Assembly (NCBI RefSeq): GCF_018860165.1
Contig: NZ_JAHKNG010000006.1
Location: forward strand, 62,001-126,000
Source of the DNA: Paracoccus marinaquae
GTDB lineage: Bacteria; Pseudomonadota; Alphaproteobacteria; Rhodobacterales; Rhodobacteraceae
DNA: 64,000 nucleotides
Reading direction: 5' to 3'
In this document: piece after piece, positions 9,275 through 18,006 of the stretch
Layout of the letters: each line of letters opens with the position of its first letter
Position numbering within the stretch: the stretch's first letter is position 1
Made by a program: the position numbers and the translations under genes
The notes under the pieces: generated by a model
The model's input: the letters and a program-made list of their open reading frames with translations, nothing else
What the model was told of the DNA's origin: nothing
Database searches by the model: none

Positions 9275-9288
9275 TTGATCTCGGTCAA
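9275..9288. promoter_or_regulatory. FNR box (ccoN-proximal)
   Basis: TTGATCTCGGTCAA matches the FNR consensus TTGAT-N4-ATCAA at nine of ten defined bases. It lies in the divergent spacer between ccoN and the universal stress gene. Its centre is exactly 20 bp from that of the second box, so the two sit on the same face of the helix. FnrP, encoded about 1 kb away, is the obvious regulator. Confidence 0.85.
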
Positions 9289-9294
9289 TACGCT

Positions 9295-9308
9295 TTGACC
9301 CGGATCAA
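9295..9308. promoter_or_regulatory. FNR box (usp-proximal)
   Basis: TTGACCCGGATCAA matches the FNR consensus at nine of ten defined positions. Its centre is about 65 bp upstream of the usp start codon and over 100 bp from ccoN. This box may therefore serve usp and the other ccoN, or both may serve ccoN. FNR-dependent ccoN expression is established in Paracoccus denitrificans. Confidence 0.85.
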
Positions 9309-9366
9309 GGCCAATTACCTGGCACGGGGCCACAATCGGCCCGGAATCACGATTAAGGAGGCTGAA

Positions 9367-10206
9367 ATGGCCTACAAGACGATCCTGACCGCGCTGTCCG
9401 ATCCACGCCAGATCCCGCAACTCGACGCGGCGGCCTCACTGGCGGTGCGCGAGGACGGTCATCTCAATATCCTCTGCCTCGGCGTCGATCACAGCCAGAC
9501 GGGATACTATTTCCCCGGTGGCACGCCCTATGCCTTCCAGGAGGCGATCGACAGCGCCATGGAACAGGCCGAGTCCCTCGAAAGCACCGTACGCCAGCAT
9601 CTGGCCAGCGCCAGCGACCTGCGCTGGTCGGTCGAATCGGCCGTGGCCCAGATCGGCGGTGTCGCCAGCCTGGTCGGCATGCGGGCACGGTTTTCGGATC
9701 TGGCGGTGCTGGACCGCCCCTATGGCAAGGACGCGACGCCCGATGCCGAGTCGGTCGTCGAAGCGGCCCTGTTCGAGGGCGGCTGCCCGGTTCTGGTCCT
9801 GCCCCAGAGCGGCCTGCCCCCTGAGCCGCCGCAGCGGATCATCGTGGCCTGGAACCAGTCGACCGAGGCGCTGGTCGCGGTGCGCCGCGCGCTTCCGCTG
9901 CTCAAGACCGCCGAAACCGTCGAGATCACCATCATCGATCCCGGCCGCGGCGGTCCGGAACGCTCGGATCCGGGCGGCGCGCTGACCCAGATGCTGACCC
10001 GCCACGGCGTACGCGCCGAGATCGCGGTTCTCGCCCGCACCGCACCGACCACCAGCGACGAACTGGCGCGGCGCGCAGCCGAGGTCGGTGCCGACATGAT
10101 CGTCATGGGCGCCTATGGCCATTCCCGGTTCCGCGAGGCGATCCTTGGCGGCACGACCCGCAACATGCTGGAAAAGGCCAGCATTCCGGTCCTCATGGCG
10201 CGCTGA
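9367..10206 (+). CDS. Tandem-domain universal stress protein
   Basis: A 279-residue cytoplasmic protein with two UspA-like domains. The first (about 1-145) begins MAYKTILTALSD. The second (about 155-279) has RIIVAWNQSTEALVAVRRAL and ends with the ATP-binding signature DMIVMGAYGHSRFREAILGG. That signature (G-x2-G-x9-G-S/T) looks intact in the second domain, with T in the last position (GGTTRNML), and is not evident in the first. The start is fixed by AAGGAGG just upstream. It is divergent from ccoN with FNR boxes between, and next to fnrP, the same arrangement I recall for Paracoccus. Confidence 0.9.
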   Translation: MAYKTILTALSDPRQIPQLDAAASLAVREDGHLNILCLGVDHSQTGYYFPGGTPYAFQEAIDSAMEQAESLESTVRQHLASASDLRWSVESAVAQIGGVASLVGMRARFSDLAVLDRPYGKDATPDAESVVEAALFEGGCPVLVLPQSGLPPEPPQRIIVAWNQSTEALVAVRRALPLLKTAETVEITIIDPGRGGPERSDPGGALTQMLTRHGVRAEIAVLARTAPTTSDELARRAAEVGADMIVMGAYGHSRFREAILGGTTRNMLEKASIPVLMAR

Positions 10207-10226
10207 CCGGGGCCCCAAGAAGACAG

Positions 10227-10251
10227 GGACGGCAGGTCACGCCCGCCGTCC
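10227..10251. terminator. Hairpin between convergent usp and fnrP
   Basis: GGACGGC (10227-10233) pairs with GCCGTCC (10245-10251) across an 11-base loop, in the 80-base gap between the ends of usp (plus) and fnrP (minus). There is no T tract on either side, so it could be a transcript-end stabiliser or a weak terminator. Confidence 0.4.
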
Positions 10252-10286
10252 AGTCAGCGCGTCAGTCGGAAAGGGCCGCAGGCGGG

Positions 10287-11066
10287 TCAGCTGATCCAGC
10301 CACCATCGGCATCGTCGCCCGATTCCTCGACCAGACGGGCAAAGTCCGGCAGCACCACGCCGCGCTTGCCGTGCAACTCGATGATACCGTCGCGCTTCAG
10401 GGCGTTGACCTGCCTGCTGACCGTTTCCAGCGTCAGGCCCAGATAGTCGGCCATCGCCTCGCGGGTCAGCGGCAGTTCGATCTCGGTGCGTCCGCCGGGG
10501 CTGCGCATGTGCATCGAGGCTTCACGCCGGGCAATGATGGCGATGAAGGAGGCGATCTTTTCGCGCGCGGTCTTGCGGCCCAGAAGCAGCATCCATTCGC
10601 GCGCGGCGTCCAGTTCGTCCAGCGTCATCTCAAGCAGTCGGCGCGACAGGCTGGGCAGCCGGTTCATCATCTCGCCGAACGGCTTGCGGCGGAAACAGCA
10701 CAGCACGACCTTGGTGGTCGCAACCGCGTTATAGGTCGCGGTGCTGCGGCCGGGCCGGCCCAGAAAGTCGCTCGGCAGCAGCAGGCCGACCATCTGTGTC
10801 CGCCCGTCCTCAAGCGTCTGGGTCAGGGTCGCCACGCCGCTGACCACCGAGCCGACGAAATCCATCTGGTCGCCGCCCCAGACGATCGCCTGGCCCGGCT
10901 CATAGCTGCGATAGAACTTGATCCCCTCAAGCCGCGCCAGCTCGTCGCTTTCGCAATGCGCGCAGACCGCCCGATAGCGAATCGGACATTCCTCACAGCT
11001 GGTTTCGCCGTGGGAAGGGTCATCCGCCCCTACATACTTGATCTGGGTCAAGGCTCGCGCGCTCAT
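10287..11066 (-). CDS. fnrP: FNR-family oxygen-sensing transcriptional regulator FnrP
   Basis: FNR proteins hold an oxygen-labile [4Fe-4S] cluster and, when anaerobic, bind TTGAT-N4-ATCAA to activate microaerobic genes. This 259-residue protein has the N-terminal cysteines C24, C27, C35 and C38 (SCEECPIRYRAVCAHC) and a central C123. The spacing of C24, C27, C35 and C123 matches the four ligands I recall for P. denitrificans FnrP, offset by ten. The cNMP-like fold covers residues 50-150. The Crp-type HTH near 200-225 carries the FNR recognition pattern E214-x-x-S217-R218. The start ATG has GAGG four bases upstream. An FNR box overlaps codons 6-10. Confidence 0.95.
   Translation of the reverse strand: MSARALTQIKYVGADDPSHGETSCEECPIRYRAVCAHCESDELARLEGIKFYRSYEPGQAIVWGGDQMDFVGSVVSGVATLTQTLEDGRTQMVGLLLPSDFLGRPGRSTATYNAVATTKVVLCCFRRKPFGEMMNRLPSLSRRLLEMTLDELDAAREWMLLLGRKTAREKIASFIAIIARREASMHMRSPGGRTEIELPLTREAMADYLGLTLETVSRQVNALKRDGIIELHGKRGVVLPDFARLVEESGDDADGGWIS
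11038..11051. promoter_or_regulatory. FNR box upstream of hemN, inside the fnrP coding start
   Basis: TTGATCTGGGTCAA matches the FNR consensus at nine of ten defined bases. It lies within fnrP codons 6-10, and its centre is 42 bp upstream of the hemN start codon. It could activate hemN and also sit as a roadblock inside fnrP (autorepression). Anaerobic haem synthesis is a common FNR target. Confidence 0.75.
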
Positions 11067-11086
11067 CTTGCCTCATATGTACCGGC

Positions 11087-12442
11087 ATGAGTACCGTTCC
11101 GCAACTGAGACAGCTGGGACTGTTTGACGCGCGCGCCCCGCGCTACACAAGCTATCCCCCGGCCACGCAATTCACCCGGGCAATCGATGCACCCGCCGCC
11201 GCCGACTGGATCGAGGCGATCCCACCGGGGGCGCAGATATCACTCTATATGCATGTGCCGTTCTGCCGGCGCCTGTGCTGGTTCTGCGCCTGCCGCACGC
11301 AGGGCACGCAGAGCCTCGATCCGGTTCGCATCTATGCCGAGACGCTGCTGACCGAACTGGCGCAACTGCGCCAGCGCATCGCACCGGGTGTGCGGCTGTC
11401 GCGGCTGCATTGGGGCGGCGGAACGCCAACGCTGTTGCCGCCCGAACTGATGCAGCGAATTGCGGATGCGGTCTTCGAGGCCTTTCCACTTGCCGAGGGT
11501 GGCGAATTCTCGGTCGAGATCGACCCGTCCGAGATCGACGCCCCGCGCATGGCGGCGCTGGCGGCCTCGGGAATGAACCGCGCCTCGATCGGCGTGCAGG
11601 ATTTCGATCCGCTGATCCAGAAGAGCATCGGCCGCCTACAAAGCTTCGAGTTGACGGCCGAGGCGGTGCGCCTGATCCGCGATCACGGCATCCCCAGCCT
11701 CAACGCCGATATCCTGTTCGGCCTGCCGCATCAGAACACCGTCCGCATCGCCGATACGGTGCAGAAGCTGCTGGCCCTCGGTCCCGACCGGGTGGCGCTT
11801 TACGGCTATGCCCATGTGCCCTGGATGTCCAAGCGGCAGGTGATGATCCCCGAAAACCACCTGCCCGACAGCGAAGCCCGGCTGGCACTGTTCGAAACCG
11901 CCCGCAAGCTGTTCATGGCCGACGGCTTTGCCGAGATCGGCATCGACCATTTCGCCCGACCCCTCGACGGGCTGGCGCAGGCCAGCAGCCAGGGGCGGCT
12001 GCGGCGCAACTTCCAGGGCTATACCGACGATCAGGCCGAGGTGCTGATCGGCATGGGCGCCTCATCGATCTCGCGCTTTCCGCAAGGCTATGCGCAGAAC
12101 GCCCCGGCGACGGGCGCCTATACGGCAGCGGTCCGCGCGGGCCGGCTGCCGGTGGTGCGCGGCCATGCCTTCAGCGACGAGGATCGCTGGCGCGGGCGGA
12201 TGATCGAGGCGCTGATGTGCGACTTCCGCATCGACGCAGCCGAGATGGCCGAGCGTCACGGCTTCACCCCGTCGCGGCTGCGACACCTGTTTGCACCACT
12301 GCTGGCAAGGTTCGGCGATGTGCTGCAACTGGGCCCGGACGGGCTGCGGATCACCCCCGAGGGCCGCCCCCTGACCCGCATGGTGGCGCAGCTTCTGGAC
12401 GGCTACACGACCGCCCCCGGCAGCCATTCGCAGGCGATCTGA
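11087..12442 (+). CDS. hemN: Oxygen-independent coproporphyrinogen III oxidase HemN
   Basis: HemN decarboxylates coproporphyrinogen III to protoporphyrinogen IX without oxygen, using S-adenosylmethionine, in the cytoplasm. The 451-residue protein carries the radical-SAM motif CRRLCWFC (C60, C64, C67) plus the extra C69 seen in genuine HemN. It also has HWGGGTPTLL and the QDFDPLIQKSIGRLQ segment. The C-terminal part (DFRIDAAEMAERHGF) is the HemN C-domain. Length and extra cysteine argue against the related HemW. It is divergent from fnrP with only 20 bases between the two start codons, and no strong Shine-Dalgarno is visible. Confidence 0.96.
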   Translation: MSTVPQLRQLGLFDARAPRYTSYPPATQFTRAIDAPAAADWIEAIPPGAQISLYMHVPFCRRLCWFCACRTQGTQSLDPVRIYAETLLTELAQLRQRIAPGVRLSRLHWGGGTPTLLPPELMQRIADAVFEAFPLAEGGEFSVEIDPSEIDAPRMAALAASGMNRASIGVQDFDPLIQKSIGRLQSFELTAEAVRLIRDHGIPSLNADILFGLPHQNTVRIADTVQKLLALGPDRVALYGYAHVPWMSKRQVMIPENHLPDSEARLALFETARKLFMADGFAEIGIDHFARPLDGLAQASSQGRLRRNFQGYTDDQAEVLIGMGASSISRFPQGYAQNAPATGAYTAAVRAGRLPVVRGHAFSDEDRWRGRMIEALMCDFRIDAAEMAERHGFTPSRLRHLFAPLLARFGDVLQLGPDGLRITPEGRPLTRMVAQLLDGYTTAPGSHSQAI

Positions 12443-12454
12443 GGCCGTCTCTGC

Positions 12455-13399
12455 TTAGTGCGGGGGATGGTCGTCCGCTTCGTGCGCATGCGGCGCATCA
12501 GCCGTCGCATCCGCGCAGGAATCGGGCAGTTCGACCTCGATCGTCGCATGGCGGATCCCGAAATCGCGGCGCAGCACCTCCTTGGCCTGCCGAGTGATTG
12601 CGATGAATTCGGCCGTCTCCACCACCAGATGCACCGAGGCGGCGGTGCGTTTCTCATCGATCTGCCACAGATGCAGGTGATGGGCGTCGCGGACATCGGG
12701 CAGGTCGCGCAGGGCCGCGATGACCCCTTTCGGATCGCTGCCCGGCGGCGCGGCCAGCATCAGCATCCGGAAGACCGGGCCGATCTCCAGCGAGATATGC
12801 CACAGGATCACGACCGAGATCGCCAGCGTCAGGATCGGGTCGGCAAGGTTCCAGCCAAAAGCCCAGATCAGCGCACCGCCGGCGATCACCGCCACGGACA
12901 CGCCCGCATCGGCAAGGTTGTGCAGGAAGGCCGCGCGAATGTTCACGCTTTCCTTCGACAGCCGCCAGACCAGCGCCGCCGTCGCCAGATCGACGATCAG
13001 CGCGAAACCGGCCAGCGCCACGACCAGCCCTCCCGCGACCTGCGGCGGATCGGCCAGCCGCCCGAAGGCCTCGATCGCCAGCCAGATCGAAACCGCGATC
13101 AGCGCCAGATAGTTGACGAAGGCCGCGACGATCTCGGCCCGCCCCCAACCATAGCTCCAGTCCGGGGTGGCGGCGCGGCGGGCCAGCCGGCGGGCGCCAA
13201 AGGCCAGAACCAGCGCCAGCGCATCCGAAAGGTTGTGAACGCCGTCGGCGATCAGCGCGGTGGAATCGGCGACAAGCCCGCCGATGATCTGCGCCGCCGT
13301 CAGCGCCAGATTGACCGCGACCGCCCAGCCGATGGCGCCATCGCTGCCCGATCCGTGGCTGTGACCATGGGAATGCCCGTGCGAATGACTGTGCGCCAT
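12455..13399 (-). CDS. Cation diffusion facilitator (zinc/cobalt-type efflux)
   Basis: A CDF antiporter that exports divalent metals, probably zinc, from the cytoplasm. The 314-residue protein opens with a histidine-rich tail (HSHSHGHSHGHSHG). Six membrane helices run from about residue 20 to 215. The helix II metal-site motif (ALIADGVHNLSDALAL) and helix V (FLHNLADAGVSV) both show the expected His/Asp pairs. A cytoplasmic CTD follows with a histidine-rich end (DAPHAHEADDHPPH). It starts within the stop of polA (TGATG), so the pair is coupled. Substrate specificity cannot be fixed from sequence. Confidence 0.92.
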   Translation of the reverse strand: MAHSHSHGHSHGHSHGSGSDGAIGWAVAVNLALTAAQIIGGLVADSTALIADGVHNLSDALALVLAFGARRLARRAATPDWSYGWGRAEIVAAFVNYLALIAVSIWLAIEAFGRLADPPQVAGGLVVALAGFALIVDLATAALVWRLSKESVNIRAAFLHNLADAGVSVAVIAGGALIWAFGWNLADPILTLAISVVILWHISLEIGPVFRMLMLAAPPGSDPKGVIAALRDLPDVRDAHHLHLWQIDEKRTAASVHLVVETAEFIAITRQAKEVLRRDFGIRHATIEVELPDSCADATADAPHAHEADDHPPH

Positions 13400-16206
13400 C
13401 AATGCGCCTCCGCCCAGTTGCCGCCGATGCCGGCATCGACCACCAGCGGCACCGACAGCTTTACCGCCGGTTCGGCGGCGTTTTCCATCACCTGCCGCGC
13501 GACGGCGATCAGATCATCCGCCGCGCCTTCCTCGACCTCGAAGACCAGTTCATCGTGAACCTGAAGCAGCATCCGCGCCGGCAGATCACGGATCGCGGCC
13601 GGCATGCGGATCATCGCCCGGCGGATGATATCGGCCGCCGCCCCCTGGATCGGTGCGTTGATCGCCGCCCGCCGCGCGCCCCCCGCCGCAGGCCCCGACT
13701 GGTTGATGCCCGGCGTGTTGATCCGCCGCCCGAACAGCGTCCTGACGAAGCCATCTTCCTTCGCGCCGGCCACGGTCTGGTCCATATAGGCGCGGATCTC
13801 GGGGAAACGCTCGAAATAGGTATCGATGAAGGCCTGCGCCTCGGCCCGCGGGATACGCAGGTTGCGCGACAGGCCAAAGCCCGAGATGCCGTAGATCACT
13901 CCGAAGTTGATCGCCTTGGCCCGCCGGCGGATCATCGGGTCCATCCCCTCGACCGGCACGCCGAACATCTGGCTGGCGGTCATGGCGTGGATGTCGATAC
14001 CGTCGCGGAAGGCCTGTTTCAGCGCCGGAATATCGGCGACATGGGCCAGGATCCGCAGTTCGATCTGGCTGTAGTCGAGGCTGACGAGGCGATGCCCCGG
14101 CGTGGCCACGAAAGCCTCGCGGATGCGCCGCCCCTCCTCGGTGCGCACCGGGATGTTCTGCAGGTTCGGATCGGTCGAGGCCAGCCGCCCGGTCTGCGCC
14201 CCGGCGATGGAATAGCTGGTATGAACCCGCCCGGTCTCGGGGTTCACATAGGTCGGCAGGGCATCGGTATAGGTGGATTTCAGCTTGGACATCTGCCGCC
14301 AGTCCAGCACGCGGGCCGGCAGGTCATGCCCCTCGGCGGCCAGATCCTCCAGCACATCGGCGCTGGTCGAATAGGCCCCGGTCTTGCCGGTCTTGCCGCC
14401 CGACAACCCCATCCGGTCGAACAGGATCTCGCCCAGCTGCTTGGGCGAGCCGACATTGAACTTCTCGCCCGCCAGTTCGTGGATCTCGTCCTCCAGCCCG
14501 GCCATCTTCTGCGCGAAGACATTCGACATCCGCTTCAGCACGTCGCCATCGACGCGGATGCCAGCCATCTCCATATCGGCCAGCACCGGCACCAGCGGAC
14601 GTTCCAGCGTCTCATAGACGGTCGTGACCTGCTCGGAGGGCAGCATGGGCGCGAAATTCTGCCACAGCCGCAGCGTCACCTCGGCATCCTCGGCGGCATA
14701 GGGCGTGGCCTTGTCGATGGCGACCTGGGCAAAGCCGATCTGCGACTTGCCCGAGCCGATCAGATCCTTGATCGGAATGCACCTGTGACCAAGGTAACGC
14801 TCGGCCAGTTCGTCCATGCCGTGGTTGTGGATGCCCGCATGCAGGGCATAGGACATCAGCATGGTGTCGGCGATGGGCGCCATGCGGATGCCGTGGCGGG
14901 CGAGGATCTTGTAGTCGTATTTCAGGTTCTGGCCGATCTTCAGGATGGCCAGATCCTCCAGTACCGGCTTCAGCGCCGCCAGCACCGCGTCCAGGCCCAA
15001 CTGCCCCTCGACCAGCGCGCCCGATCCGAACAGATCGCCCTCGCCCTGCACATGCCCGACCGGGATATAGCAGGCCCGGCCCGGCGCGACCGACAGCGAA
15101 ATGCCGACCAGCTCGGCCTGCATCTCGTCGAGCGAGGTCGTCTCGGTGTCGATGGCAACATGCCCGGCCTCGCGGATCTCCGCGATCCAGCGATCCAGCA
15201 GCGCCTGATCGGTCACGCAGTCATGGCCCGCGGCACCGATCCCCGGCTGCTCGGGTGCCGTCGGACCCTCCGAGGGCGGGGCCGAAACCACCGCCGGCGC
15301 CTCGGCGCCCAGCTTCTCGGCGACCCGCGCGGTCAGGGTGCGAAACTCCATCTCGGCCAGAAAGCCCAGCAGAACTTCCGGCTCGGGGTCGCGCATCTCG
15401 AGGCTGCCCAGCGTGAAGTCCAGCGGCGTCTCGCAATCCAGCTGCACCAGCCGCCTCGAGACGCGGATCAACTCGGCATTCTCGATTAGGGTCTGGCGGC
15501 GCTTGGGCTGCTTGATCTCCTCGGCCCGGGACAGCAGCGTTTCCAGATCGCCGTAATCGTTGATCAGTTGCGCGGCGGTCTTGATGCCGATCCCCGGCGC
15601 GCCGGGCACGTTGTCGACCGAATCGCCCGCCAGCGCCTGCACATCGACCACCCGCTCGGGCCCGACGCCGAATTTCTCGCGCACCTCGTCGGGGCCGATC
15701 ATCTTGCCCTTGATCGGGTCCAGCATGTCCACGCCGTTCCCGACCAGTTGCATCAGGTCCTTGTCGCTGCTGACAATGGTGACCGCGCCGCCGGCCTCGC
15801 GCGCCCGGCAGGCCAGGGTGGCGATGATATCGTCCGCCTCATAGCCCTCGATCTCGATGCAGGCGATGTTGAAGGCGCGCGTGGCCTCGCGCGTCAGCGG
15901 GAATTGCGGGCGCAGATCCTCGGGCGGCTCGGGGCGGTTGGCCTTGTAGAGGTCGTAGATCTCGTTGCGGAAGGTCTGCCCGGAGTGATCGAAGATCACC
16001 GCGGCATGGGTCGGGGCGTCGTGGCCGCGCTCATCGGTGACATATTTCCACAGCATGTTGCAGAACCCCGCGACGGCCCCGACCGGCAGGCCGTCGGACT
16101 TGCGCGTCAGGGGCGGCAGGGCGTGATAGGCGCGGAAGATGAAGGCCGAGCCGTCGATCAGATGCAGATGGCAACCCTTGCCGAAGGCCGGCGCGTCCGA
16201 GGTCAT
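13399..16206 (-). CDS. polA: DNA polymerase I
   Basis: Pol I removes RNA primers and fills gaps during replication and repair. The 935-residue protein has the 5' nuclease domain (residues about 10-300, with YKANRPEPP and the helix-hairpin-helix GIGIKTAAQLI). The 3'-5' exonuclease has an intact DTETT motif, so proofreading looks active. The polymerase domain shows motif A (DYSQIELRILAH), motif B (RRRAKAINFGVIYG) and motif C (QVHDELVFEV). I chose the ATG at 16206, which has AAGGA seven bases upstream, rather than the frame opening at 16353. It overlaps the CDF gene by one base. Confidence 0.97.
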   Translation of the reverse strand: MTSDAPAFGKGCHLHLIDGSAFIFRAYHALPPLTRKSDGLPVGAVAGFCNMLWKYVTDERGHDAPTHAAVIFDHSGQTFRNEIYDLYKANRPEPPEDLRPQFPLTREATRAFNIACIEIEGYEADDIIATLACRAREAGGAVTIVSSDKDLMQLVGNGVDMLDPIKGKMIGPDEVREKFGVGPERVVDVQALAGDSVDNVPGAPGIGIKTAAQLINDYGDLETLLSRAEEIKQPKRRQTLIENAELIRVSRRLVQLDCETPLDFTLGSLEMRDPEPEVLLGFLAEMEFRTLTARVAEKLGAEAPAVVSAPPSEGPTAPEQPGIGAAGHDCVTDQALLDRWIAEIREAGHVAIDTETTSLDEMQAELVGISLSVAPGRACYIPVGHVQGEGDLFGSGALVEGQLGLDAVLAALKPVLEDLAILKIGQNLKYDYKILARHGIRMAPIADTMLMSYALHAGIHNHGMDELAERYLGHRCIPIKDLIGSGKSQIGFAQVAIDKATPYAAEDAEVTLRLWQNFAPMLPSEQVTTVYETLERPLVPVLADMEMAGIRVDGDVLKRMSNVFAQKMAGLEDEIHELAGEKFNVGSPKQLGEILFDRMGLSGGKTGKTGAYSTSADVLEDLAAEGHDLPARVLDWRQMSKLKSTYTDALPTYVNPETGRVHTSYSIAGAQTGRLASTDPNLQNIPVRTEEGRRIREAFVATPGHRLVSLDYSQIELRILAHVADIPALKQAFRDGIDIHAMTASQMFGVPVEGMDPMIRRRAKAINFGVIYGISGFGLSRNLRIPRAEAQAFIDTYFERFPEIRAYMDQTVAGAKEDGFVRTLFGRRINTPGINQSGPAAGGARRAAINAPIQGAAADIIRRAMIRMPAAIRDLPARMLLQVHDELVFEVEEGAADDLIAVARQVMENAAEPAVKLSVPLVVDAGIGGNWAEAH

Positions 16207-16317
16207 GAAACGGTCCTTTCGCGATGTCGGGACCGTTCTGGCAGAAAGCCGGCGCGGGCGCAAAGGGGCGCGGCGCCCGAGATCCGGTGCCGGGCGGCAC
16301 AGCCGCCCAGCCTTGAC

Positions 16318-16338
16318 GATCCCCCTCGACGGGGGTCG
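16318..16338. terminator. Hairpin in the polA upstream region
   Basis: GATCCCCCTCGACGGGGGTC is nearly self-complementary, with a CCCCC/GGGGG stem and a short TCGA loop. It lies between polA and the zinc-finger gene 16399-16599, both on the minus strand, so it would end that gene's transcript. No T run follows. The rest of the 192-base spacer shows nothing else I can name. Confidence 0.35.
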
Positions 16339-16398
16339 GCAAGGCTTCACCACCCCGGGACGGAATAGGGGATGGCCGTGCCCCGGCGTGCGCCGGTG

Positions 16399-16599
16399 TC
16401 AGTGGTCGTCATGGGCGTGATCGCGGTCGATCACGAAACGCTTGTCGCAATAGCCGCAATCGACCCAGCCGGTCTCGCGCGAAACCGACAGCCAGACCCG
16501 CGGATGGCCGGACCCGGCGGCCTCGTCGCCGTCGCAGGCAACCTTCCAGCTGCTGACGATCTGGGTTTCAGGCGCGGCGTGGTCCGGGCTGGCGGTCAT
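16399..16599 (-). CDS. CHCC zinc-finger protein (complex I NDUFS6-like)
   Basis: A 66-residue protein with the zf-CHCC pattern: VACDG, then GHPRVWL, then [10 protein letters not shown], giving Cys-His-Cys-Cys zinc ligands. This domain is found in the mitochondrial complex I subunit NDUFS6 and in small alphaproteobacterial homologues, including one reported in P. denitrificans complex I. The role here is inferred from the domain. It stands alone, upstream of polA, and ends in a histidine-rich tail (DRDHAHDDH). Confidence 0.85.
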   Translation of the reverse strand: MTASPDHAAPETQIVSSWKVACDGDEAAGSGHPRVWLSVSRETGWVDCGYCDKRFVIDRDHAHDDH

Positions 16600-16669
16600 G
16601 GCGGTTCCTTGAGCTTTGACGCGAAACGCGGGATATGTCGGCGGGGATCATAACGGGGAGGCGTCGCCG

Positions 16670-17608
16670 ATGCCAGACGGATCGGGCGCCAGCGCCATTG
16701 AAATCAGCAACCTGCGCAAGACCTATGCCGCGCAGGGCAGGGCCGCCCCGAAAGAGGCGCTGAAGGGGATCGACCTGAGCATCCGCGCCGGCAGCATCTT
16801 CGGCCTTTTGGGTCCGAACGGCGCCGGCAAGTCCACGCTGATCAACATCCTCGCCGGGCTGGTGAACAAGACCGCCGGCAAGGTCATCATCTGGGGCTTC
16901 GACCAGGACGTGAACCCACGCCAGTCCCGCGCCGCCATCGGGGTGATGCCGCAGGAACTGAACATGGATCCGTTCTTTACCCCGCGCGCCAGCCTCGAGG
17001 TGCAGGCCGGCCTTTACGGCGTGCCGAAATCCGAACGCTGGACCGACGACCTGCTGGAACTGGTCGGGCTGACCGATCAGGCCAATGCCTATGCCCGCAA
17101 CCTCTCGGGCGGGATGAAGCGGCGGCTGCTGCTGGCCAAGGCGCTGGTCCACCGCCCGCATATTCTGGTCCTTGACGAGCCCACCGCCGGCGTCGACATC
17201 ACCCTGCGCGAAATGCTGTGGACCAATGTGCGGCACCTGAACCAGGCCGGGATGACCATCATCCTGACCACCCATTACCTAGAAGAGGCCGAACAGATGT
17301 GCGACGAGATCGCCATCATCAACCATGGCGCGCTGATCGTGCGGCAGGGAACGCGCGAATTGCTGGCCCGCGCCGACGGCAAGACGCTGGTGATCGATGC
17401 GGGCGGGCCGGTCGACCTGCCCGCCCTGCCCGAGGGCGCCCATCCCGAATGGCGCGCCGACGGGCGGCTGGCGATCAGCTATCCGCCTTCGCGCATCCGC
17501 GCCGATCAGCTGCTGGACGCGCTGCGCGGCGGCGGCGTGCCGATCATCGACGTGGCCAGCGAGCAGCCCGATCTCGAGGATGTCTTCGTCGAGTTGACCC
17601 GCGGCTGA
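16670..17608 (+). CDS. ABC-2-type transporter ATP-binding protein
   Basis: A 312-residue ATPase of the drug/polysaccharide (YadG/CcmA-like) exporter group. It shows Walker A GPNGAGKST, the signature LSGGMKRRLLLAKAL, Walker B ILVLDEPTAGVD and an H-loop histidine in TTHYLEEAEQM. The C-terminal ~80 residues form the extra domain usual in this group. The ATG at 16670 follows GGGGAGG, so the longer frame from 16616 is rejected. No ABC-2 permease gene is adjacent, so the partner must be encoded elsewhere. Confidence 0.9.
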   Translation: MPDGSGASAIEISNLRKTYAAQGRAAPKEALKGIDLSIRAGSIFGLLGPNGAGKSTLINILAGLVNKTAGKVIIWGFDQDVNPRQSRAAIGVMPQELNMDPFFTPRASLEVQAGLYGVPKSERWTDDLLELVGLTDQANAYARNLSGGMKRRLLLAKALVHRPHILVLDEPTAGVDITLREMLWTNVRHLNQAGMTIILTTHYLEEAEQMCDEIAIINHGALIVRQGTRELLARADGKTLVIDAGGPVDLPALPEGAHPEWRADGRLAISYPPSRIRADQLLDALRGGGVPIIDVASEQPDLEDVFVELTRG

Positions 17609-17611
17609 GGC

Positions 17612-17992
17612 TCAGTCCCGAAGCGACAGCATCGGCCCCATCATCCGCCCGCCCATGATGTGCAGGTGGAAATGCGGCACCTCCTGCACGCCGTCCGGCC
17701 CGGCATTGGTGATCGCGCGGAATCCGTTGCCACCTTCCAGCGATACCCCCTCCTTGCGGGCGACCTCGGCGCAGAGCCGCATGAAGCCGGCGATCTCCTC
17801 GGCCGAGGCATTGGCGGCGAAATCGTCAAAGCTGACATAGCGGCCCTTGGGGATCACCAGAACATGGCTGGGTGCCTTGGGTGCGATGTCGCGAAAGGCC
17901 AGCGCGTGCAGGTTTTCGGCCACCGTGTCATTGGGAATCTCGCCGCGCAGGATCCGGGCGAAGATGTTGTTGTCGTCGTAATCGAAGGCCAT
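17612..17992 (-). CDS. HIT-family nucleotide hydrolase (HinT-like)
   Basis: A 126-residue protein of the histidine triad superfamily, which cleaves nucleoside phosphoramidates and similar AMP-linked substrates. The catalytic triad is visible in HFHLHIMGG near the C-terminus. The upstream segments IFARILRGEIPNDTV and SHVLVIPKGRYVS are typical of the HinT branch. It starts 14 bases after the stop of the glycosyltransferase gene, with GAGGAG upstream, and probably shares its transcript. It is convergent with the ABC ATPase (3 bases apart). Confidence 0.92.
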   Translation of the reverse strand: MAFDYDDNNIFARILRGEIPNDTVAENLHALAFRDIAPKAPSHVLVIPKGRYVSFDDFAANASAEEIAGFMRLCAEVARKEGVSLEGGNGFRAITNAGPDGVQEVPHFHLHIMGGRMMGPMLSLRD

Positions 17993-18006
17993 GCCTGATC
18001 TCCTCG

